Assembly: GCF_009730915.1 (NCBI RefSeq) | Contig: NC_052480.1 | Span: forward strand, 22,890,419-22,954,418 | Source: Dioscorea cayenensis subsp. rotundata | Lineage: Eukaryota > Streptophyta > Magnoliopsida > Dioscoreales > Dioscoreaceae | Reading direction: 5' to 3' | DNA: 64,000 nucleotides | Part shown: one piece after another, positions 56,740-64,000 of the stretch | How the letters are laid out: the number at the start of each line of letters is the position of its first letter | How positions within the stretch are numbered: the first letter of the stretch is position 1 | The notes under the pieces: model-generated | What the model was told of the DNA's origin: nothing | The model's database searches: none | The model's input: only the letters and a program-made list of their open reading frames with translations | Translations under genes and position numbers: made by a program

Positions 56740-58600
56740 CTAGATGCCATATTGTTAGACCTGTTAGGTCCTATTTATCTACAGTATGTCATATTTCTTT
56801 TTTACTAGCTTGTCACATTGTTAGACCCACAAAATTATATTTATTTTTTATATTTATTCCCAATATTTTGCAATAATGTTAAACCCACTAGATAATGTTT
56901 ACTCCTTAACAAGTCATATTCATTTCTTACTAATCATAAAGTCATGCCCTGATCCACAGTCAGGCACGTGGCAACGGCCACGAAGACTTAGAAAGTGACA
57001 ACCGTCACCCACACCCGAGTCGTCTCAAGGCTTAAGCAAACTTGGATTTACAAATAATGAAAATGTAACCCTAAAACTGTAGAGCAATTGGCACAAATTT
57101 TGGACTCATATGACCTCAAAATTAACAATAAACAATACCAAGGAAGTTCAAGCATCAAGATTTATACTTTGGAAAAAGAATTTCAAGAAAATGACAATTT
57201 GTGCTTACAGTAACCCTGAAATTCCAAGCATAAGGTTCTCTCAAGATTCCAACACATTTTGGGAAACAAACAAGGGAATCATAACAATCTTCTACACAAC
57301 AACAAGAAGATAGTGCAAGAATCAAAGCTCAAACATGCTCATTTACAATAAGCACTTGGTTCATCTAACAAGGATTAAGAAAACAAGGAGAAAACAAAGA
57401 AGGAATGGGGTGTTTACCTTAAGCTTGCTAGCTTTAAGAAAGAAGGAGGAAAGAAAGATGGAACTTCAATCTATCAAGGAGAGACATCATTCAAGGCCTC
57501 CTTCTTCAAGGCCTCTTCTTCTAGAGAAAAGCAAAAGGGAATGAAAGGAAAAGTATCGCTTTGAAAAGACAAGCATATATGGCTTTGAAAAAACAAGTAT
57601 AGTTTTTTTTTTTTGTTTTTACCCCCATATGACCCCAACTAGGGTCCTAACACAAGGCAACACCCAAAACAACTCGCATGCAAAAGATACACGTGAGAAA
57701 ATAGATCAAAAACGAAGTAAGGAAGTGGGGAAAAATCAAAATACCACAACCCTCATGCTTTTGAAACATGGACTAGAATAAATAAGCATTTGACACAGGA
57801 AAATAATGCCTTTTTACATTAAAAAAGAACAAAGATGAGTAAGTTTTGGTGATAATTACTCAAATGGCTCCAAATAACCTAAGAAATGATATGAAACCCC
57901 TTTACCCTTATAACTTTCAAAGAAAAGTAAACGGAAAGGAGAGTAAGAGGCAAGGTATCACACATAAGATGACTAAATCCACTTGGACATGCTTCATCCT
58001 TACTAGATAGTCACTTAGTAATTTAGTTAGAGTACATATAAAGTTAGCCATCTCTTACTATTTTGATAACTAAATTACTAGTGAGATGGCTAGATACCCA
58101 ATCACTTACCAGTTTCATTAAAACAATTATCTTTTTACCCGTCTCTTACTAGTTTAATATCTAGATGGCTAGTTTATTGCATTGTTAAACACTCATAAGG
58201 TCATATTTATTGATCATATTTTTTTCCTTACTAGTTGCTACATTGTTAGATCCACTAAGTCATATTTACCCAATAATAGGTCATATTCTTTCCTTATTAG
58301 CTAACTAGTTGTTATAATGTTAGACCTCCTACTGTATATCCTCCTTCCATAATAGTTGCCACATTACTCGACACACTATGTTATTTTTATTCATTAATGA
58401 ATCATATTCTTTTTTAATAGTCATCATGTTGTCAAATCCACAAAGTTATATTTATTCGTTAATAACAAAGTTATATTTATTCGTTAATAACTGATAACAT
58501 TCTTTCCTTACCAATTACTATATTATTAGACCCATGTCACCAAAGCCATATTTATTATTATTTTCTTTTAAGTTATATTCTCCCCTTATTAGTTACTTTA
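56740..58600 (+). repeat. degenerate tandem repeat, about 75-bp unit, interrupted by an insertion
   Basis: The words CATATTCTTTCCTTACTAG, then T(T/G)(C/T)(T/C)ACATTGTTAGACCCAC, then AAGTCATATTTATT recur at 56750-56935 and again at 58180-58600. The 58443-58490 part has an exact 24-bp doublet. The intervening 56940-57962 is unrelated and is listed separately; 57963-58180 is a more diverged stretch of the same type (TTACTAGTTTAATATCTAGATGGC words). Confidence 0.65.
56940..57962. mobile_element. candidate solo LTR of about 1,023 bp
   Basis: Interrupts the tandem repeat and is flanked by CATAA on both sides (56935-56939, 57963-57967). On the minus strand it begins TGTGATACCTTGCCTC and ends GGATCAGGGCATGACT, close to a TG...CA LTR with a mutated end. 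It has no coding capacity. The open frames inside are not conserved. Confidence 0.5.
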
Positions 58601-58835
58601 TTTTTTTATTCATTAAATTATACTTCTTCCCTGGCATATTCTATATGTGCTCCTTATATTAAAAAAAAACTTCTCTTTTTTTCTTCTTTATTAAAAAAAA
58701 TACAAACAATGCATTCATTTTATTAGAAAAGACCTTTCTTTTTATATAATAAAGTTTTTTTTTGTATGAAGGTGAAAAAAATTTCATTTAATTTAGGAAA
58801 ACATAGGATTTTCTGTAAAATTATATCTACAACAA

Positions 58836-58907
58836 CGCCTTCTGTGGGGATCGAACCCACGACCACATGGTTAAAAGCCATGCGCTCTACCACTGAGCTA
58901 AGAAGGC
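58836..58907 (-). tRNA. tRNA-Lys (anticodon TTT)
   Basis: 72-nt cloverleaf on the minus strand: acceptor GCCTTCT pairs with AGAAGGC (plus G discriminator), D arm GCTC/GAGC, anticodon stem CATGG/CCATG with loop CTTTTAA (anticodon TTT), and T arm GTGGG-TTCGATC-CCCAC. A-box and B-box sequences are intact and a TTTT terminator follows at about 58817-58820. No intron. It differs from the plastid trnK (which has an intron), so it is nuclear. Confidence 0.97.
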
Positions 58908-59044
58908 TCTTATTATTATTAATATAATTATCGTAATTCAGCTTGACCAAGAAGCCAAACGTCAATTTAGGATTACATGTATTCTAAAACTTTTTTATAT
59001 TGATTGAAATACTTGTGAACAAAGAACTAAACAAAAATTGCTGA

Positions 59045-61698
59045 TTAGTTTCCAGCTTCTTCAATAGGAACCAATTTCAGTTTTCCACCATATTTCTCAG
59101 GAAGCTGGTCCTCAGCAATGTCTTCCAACAATGTAGTTTTGAGTTTAGTATCATCCACAAAAATAAACTGCTAAACAGAAAACATCACCTTGTATTAATT
59201 TTCTCATTAACAAAAACAAAACTGATAAATAATAATTGTTTTTAAGCATCAGACCTTCTTCTTAGAATTATCATCGATAAACGGGTATATGATCTTCCAT
59301 GCCTTCATGAATATGGATGGTGCATGGACTAGAAAAACCTTCCCAAGCCTTTCTGGGTAGTTGCTCTTTGTCATCACCAAATATATGAGGCATAGTAAAA
59401 AAAAATTCATCAATAAATATAAAGACTAGAATTACAAGAAATATCATTTTCTAAGTTATCAGATAATTAATGATTATATCCTGGTTCCTACTCATTGAAC
59501 ATTAGTAGTAAAGTTCAAGGATTAATTGTGTATTGTTTAGCTTTTAGAATTAGGTTTATTTAATTCAGCTTGCCATCAAAAGTAAGCTGCAGAATATTGC
59601 AATTTGTCTTTTGCAGGATTGAGTGATTCAACATTGATTTCAAGTTAATTTTCATGCCAAATATGATCACTTGAGAAACTTGCACATAATAAGAGGTTAG
59701 GATTAATTAACCGTTAATTATGAGAAAACATTAATCAATTTATCCAGTGTTTCATTGGTACTAACTTGGACAATATCAAGACCAACAATTCTTTTATTAA
59801 ACGTTGATTTAAGCTAATTTTCTTACCAAAGATGATAATTTGAGAAACTCAACCAGAAAAAAAAAAGCATAGAGTAAAGCATTGCAAACTAGTTAAGGTT
59901 CAGGATTAATTCACTGTTAACTATAAGAAAAGCATGATTAGTTAATCAAGCATTTTGATAAAACTAACCTGCAGAATATCAAGACCAGCAAGGTATCCGC
60001 GAATATCACAATTTTTGTATCCCCAGCCTTCAAGATCTGCAATTATAGTGAACTTCTCTTGCCCTCCTTGCATTCTTTCAAAATTAGATGAAACTTAATC
60101 AAACTACAACAATAACACTTTCACATAAATGCATCATAGATACCTTCAAGATATTCAATTATCAGCAGGTAAATCATTCAAAGTAATCAACACTAAATCA
60201 TCTTGGAGATTAAACTGTCATGGATAGCATACCTTAAACAAAGACTGTCAATCAGGTACACACAAAAACCTGCAACAAGATATTGTCTCTATGAAGCTTT
60301 ACAGATTTTTGGTTGATCCAAATTAACTCAAAACCAAGAATCAGTTAACTTACGCTTGTTCTCATTTAGATCGTTTTTATAGTGCTTACTGCCGATGAAA
60401 ACTCCGATTGGCCTTCCAATCTTGTCATATCCTTGAATGAAAGCTTTCTTCTGAGCAAGTTCATTATGTATTTCTGACTCTGAGATGAAACCATTAGGCA
60501 CGGTTTCACGCCTCCATTTAAGATACTTGAGGAAGAAAGCAGATGCCTTCTCTATATCCTGATTTCGTGCTCGCAAGAATCTTTTGAGCATCGGATTGTC
60601 TTCCTCCTATATATATGTATAGTTTAATTTTAATTCAAGTGAATATAAGATTGCAAATGTTTTGAGCATTGAACAAGAAATCAACCATTCACAAGGGGCA
60701 AAACCCAGAGCATATTAATCACTTGAAAGAACAGTTATAATCAAACATTTCTAACAAATCTTACATGAATTCAAGATAAATTTCTCAAATAAAGATGAAC
60801 GCCCATAAAAAATAGACTTTGATGCAGATAACAACATTAAAATTTCATATTTAAAACTGGGACAGAAAGGAAAAGGAATAAATTGCAATAACATACACCT
60901 CAGTTGAAGCCCATTGTTTCCGTTGTTGTTTGACATATATTGTTTCAATAATTTAAAAAATTCATTTCAAATTTGTTAACTAAGAACTGAAATGCCTTCA
61001 AAGTTTGTGGTGATTTTTAATTTACCAGCATTCAGATCTTGAACTGTTACTATCTATTAAAGCTCAATCAGAAAGACAAACACATAAACACAGTAAAAGC
61101 AAAGAAACTACAAAAGCAACTGAACCAAAGGCAAAATAAGTATATCCATAACTTCTCAAATCAACACAATAATTATCAAACATGTCTAACAAAATCTTAG
61201 ATGAATTCAAGCAAAAACTTTCAAACAAATAACATCTATATAAAAAGTGCAATGTTTTATACTCAAAACTGAGAGACAAGTGGGGAAAAGATCACTTTTT
61301 TTTTTTTTTTGGTGAAAGCAGGTGTACTGTTGAATCAAAACCCAAAGCAAATAAATTTTAGTAACACAAACCACTGTTGAAACTCATTGATTCCATTGTT
61401 ATTTGACAGGCACATCATTTCAAAAACTCAAAATTTGATTTTTGCAATTTGTTAACTAAGAACTTGCTGTGATTTTAAATCTACCAAAATCCACAAGTCC
61501 TGAACTCTCAAATAATAAAAAAAGAAAAGTAAATAAACACAATAAAAACAAAAGGACTAGAAAAGCAGCAGGAATCAAAGGCAACAGTAAAAGAACCTTT
61601 GCAGAAGGGTCCTGATCCTCCACCAAAGCCCTCATTTGAGCAACTTTCTTGCACTCTACCTCATCACCTGCAGCCATTGGAGAGCCCTCTGAACCCAT
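59045..61698 (-). CDS. SEC14-like (CRAL-TRIO) phosphatidylinositol transfer protein, 6 exons, complete
   Basis: Exons 61698-61597, 60606-60354, 60269-60233, 60074-59969, 59365-59255 and 59170-59045 join in frame and give 244 residues. The CRAL-TRIO N-terminal helices are at about 35-70 (NPMLKRFLRARNQDIEKASA). The lipid-binding SEC14 domain fills 85-240: DKIGRPIGVFIGSKHY, FCVYLIDSLCLR, FTIIADLEGWGYKNCDIRGY, YPERLGKVFLVHAPSIFMKA, IIYPFIDDNSKKK, and EDQLPEKYGGKL near the end. It has no GOLD or nodulin domain, so it belongs to the short single-domain SEC14 group, cytosolic or membrane-peripheral proteins that exchange phosphatidylinositol and phosphatidylcholine. The start at 61698 precedes an acidic N-terminus typical of this group. 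Intron 1 (about 990 bp) and intron 4 (about 600 bp) are the longest. Confidence 0.94.
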
Positions 61699-62435
61699 TA
61701 TGAATCACAAGTACAAGAATATGGATTGAAAAATAATACTAGGACAAGCAGAGGATTGGAGAAAACTGGGAATTCTATGATCCAGATGCCGCAATGTGGA
61801 TTCCAAGAGGAAGGGAACAAAAAATCGTCACTTTCGTCCCAATAGATAAAGGAATTCCTGCAGAGATGCTCACCAATAGGAGCATAACACGTATCCATTA
61901 ACCATGAGTCTACTAGTTGACTATAAGAAAAACAATAAAGCATCTTAATTTTATGTAAATAATATGGACTTTGAGAAAAAAAATGCACTTGATTATTTTC
62001 AATTATCTCTTTCTTGTTGAATATATAAAAGATTAAAAAATAGCTGAATTTATTAAAGTGTGTAATGAGATATTTGGTAAATTGTATTTTTGGGTGATTA
62101 GTGATATTAGAGGATTTAACTTATATAAGTTATCTTATTTAACTTCTTAGAGTTGTATATATATACACACATGGTGGTACACTTTGTAAAAGCATGAATA
62201 GAATATTTCTCTCCCCAAAATTTCAACTCTAATTTTTTCAAAGAAGCTACCACCGTCTAACCCTACCATTCCATCTTGTGGCACCGAGATAATCAATAGG
62301 CTAGCTAATCTCTTTTCTTTCTTCCAACATCCATGTTATTTCCCTTCCTCATCCATGATATACTCAACAGTAAAAACAACGGCCACAAAAAGAAGATAAT
62401 TGATCTATCATTGTAGTTTTTCCTATACCTATCAA
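61699..62435. other. SEC14 upstream region
   Basis: Likely holds the SEC14 promoter on the minus strand. No other gene seen. A possible LTR edge of the following Copia relic may lie near 62150-62250, but it cannot be fixed. Confidence 0.4.
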
Positions 62436-62439
62436 ATAA

Positions 62440-64000
62440 TCTAGAAGGAAAGATCACAACATGTTTGTTGAATAGAGAAAATTACGATACGTTAGAGAAA
62501 TTCATGATGAATGCCCTGAAGACGGAGAACAAGTTGGGCTTCACCAATGATGTATTGGGGAAGCTGGCGACAGATTTGGCAGAGGCGAGCAGTGGGATAT
62601 GCTACGCATACTGCGGTAGGAATGACCATAGAGTATTATAGTGCTTTAAGGTCATTGGGATATCCAGATTGGTGTAGAGGATCACATGGTCGTGGATGAC
62701 CAAGTGTAACTTTCAGCTGATGTCAACCTAGTTTAAGTGAGGGGGTGGGCACAAGGAGATGCATAGGCTTTTTATGTCACAAGAGATGAAGCCGAACATA
62801 GCAAGGGTATTCCAAATATGACGAGAGAACAATTTCAGAAACTATTAACTGTATTAGATCAAACTAATGAAAACTCTAAGAAGCTCTCCGGTAAGAATTG
62901 AAATTATTTAACTTGGGTATTAATGGGAAACAGAGCATCCAATCACATGACTTGATACATGGATTTGTTATTTGATGTTAACAAGTGGCACTACCCATTA
63001 CTTTTCTTGATGGTGCAAAATGTCAACCACAATGTTGATTAGAGTGTGTTAAGTTTGGACTTGACTTTTGGTTGGTATGCTTTATGTGCCCAATTTGCCA
63101 TGCAACTTAATTTCAATTCATTAGTTGATATCTAAGTCAAATTGTAAAATTTTGTTTACTAATGAGCTTTGAGTGATACGGGACCATATCTAAAGGATGT
63201 CGATTGGAGTGGGTAGGCTTCTAGGGGGGTCTATTACTAAAAGCCTGTGAGATTGCATTTGACAATGAAGAATAAAAAAGCGGACCCCTTTATAGTTTTC
63301 CATTGGCATCTTGGGCATCAGTTAAATTAGCATTTATCTTTTTATTCCTGATGTTGGTAAGATGATCTTAAAGGACATTTACGATGCATGTTTTCAAGCT
63401 AAATTGACTTGTTCACCTTTTCCTTCCAGTAATAATAATGATGCTAGTTGTTTTGATCTTATCCACTATGATTTATGGGGGCTTATCATGAGGCATCTTC
63501 TTGTGTTATGCATTATTTCAATATTATTGTTGATGATCATAGTCATGAGACTTGGGTGTATTTGACAAAAGGAAAAAAAAGGTAAGCTAGTAAATATTTC
63601 ATAGAATTTTGTAAATTAGTCGAAACTCAGTTTGGAAAAGTGGTAAAAATATATAGAGTGATAATAGCTTGGAATTTGATTCAGGACCAATATGACACTT
63701 CTTCAAGGATAAAGACATTGCACATGAAACTAGCTGCATTAATACACCACAACAAAATAGAAGAGTTGAGCGTAAGCATAGGCACATTTTTGAGATTGTA
63801 AGGGTGTTGTGCTTCCAAGCTTCTTTACCTATCCGTTTTTTAGGCAAATGTGTTTTGGTAGTGACTTATTTGATAAACATGACATGTTCTGTTAAGTTGA
63901 ACAAACAACCACATGAAATTATGTTTGATGAAAAGCATTATGGGCACATGAAAGTTTTGGGGTGCCTATGTTATGCATAAAATAACTACAGGAAAAAAAA
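62440..64000 (+). pseudogene. second Ty1/Copia relic (gag to integrase), running off the window
   Basis: Plus-strand pieces in family order: a gag-like LLNRENYDTLEKFMMNALKT near 62460-62520, a protease-like GNRASNHMT site near 62930-62955, GAG-pre-integrase WHLGHQ near 63305-63320, CFDLIHYDLWG near 63452-63480 (integrase start), and the integrase C-terminal part near 63870-63980 (LINMTCSVKLNKQPHEIMF, MKVLGCLCYA). Stops and frameshifts are frequent. It is on the opposite strand to, and of different sequence from, the Copia element at 40.6-45.9 kb. RT should follow beyond the right edge. Confidence 0.78.

Noticed and set aside
58723..58965. 80-codon open frame overlapping the tRNA
   Set aside because: The recognisable part is just the translation of the tRNA-Lys gene, a common annotation artefact.

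Overview
The window is nuclear DNA of a flowering plant. It is AT-rich, its genes have introns, and it carries many plant transposons. The N-terminus of the LEAFY protein (an MDPxDAFSA...FRWD pattern) looks more monocot than eudicot, but the species cannot be fixed from the sequence. One run of exactly 1,000 Ns (13582-14581) is a scaffold gap.

Host genes. At the left edge is the 3' part of a DYW-type pentatricopeptide repeat (PPR) gene, probably the RARE1 orthologue (+). Tail to tail with it lies a complete four-exon NAA30/MAK3 N-terminal acetyltransferase (-, 2313-4505). A group X AP2/ERF transcription factor with three exons sits at 29154-30211 (+). A complete FLORICAULA/LEAFY gene with three exons encoding 420 residues sits at 46751-49756 (-). 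At the right are a tRNA-Lys(TTT) (58836-58907, -) and a six-exon single-domain SEC14 lipid-transfer gene (59045-61698, -). Exon joins were worked out by hand from GT/AG borders and all keep frame.

Mobile DNA fills most of the rest, and several elements can be delimited to the base from target-site duplications (TSDs). A 4.5-kb Mutator-like element (MULE-1, 4708-9243, TSD CTTTTCAGT) carries about 22 copies of a 41-bp repeat just upstream of a TATA box, a broken transposase, an antisense plant-mobile-domain (PMD) fragment, and a SINE. A 10.7-kb MULE (MULE-2, 13081-23781, TSD TTATAAAAA) carries two convergent decayed genes, a DUF1985/Ulp1-type protease and a MURA-like transposase with a SWIM-type end. 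Its right part is a second, shortened copy of both. Precisely bounded small elements are a hAT MITE (26020-26848), a second SINE (27186-27404), a PIF/Harbinger-type MITE (49958-50726), another hAT MITE (51195-51756), and a 1,334-bp solo LTR (43319-44652) nested inside a dead Copia element (about 40609-45930).

The remaining repeats are three related gypsy-type LTR pieces with a gag fragment, a PIF/Harbinger transposase pseudogene, LINE fragments, a Copia relic running off the right edge, and degenerate tandem repeats at 56740-58600. The host genes are intact while nearly every transposon gene is broken, so the breaks look like real decay and not poor sequence. No new molecular system could be proven. 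The strongest leads are the internal architecture of MULE-2 (introns packed with GTTTAA motifs oriented with each gene, plus the internal tandem copy) and the promoter-adjacent 41-bp array of MULE-1.
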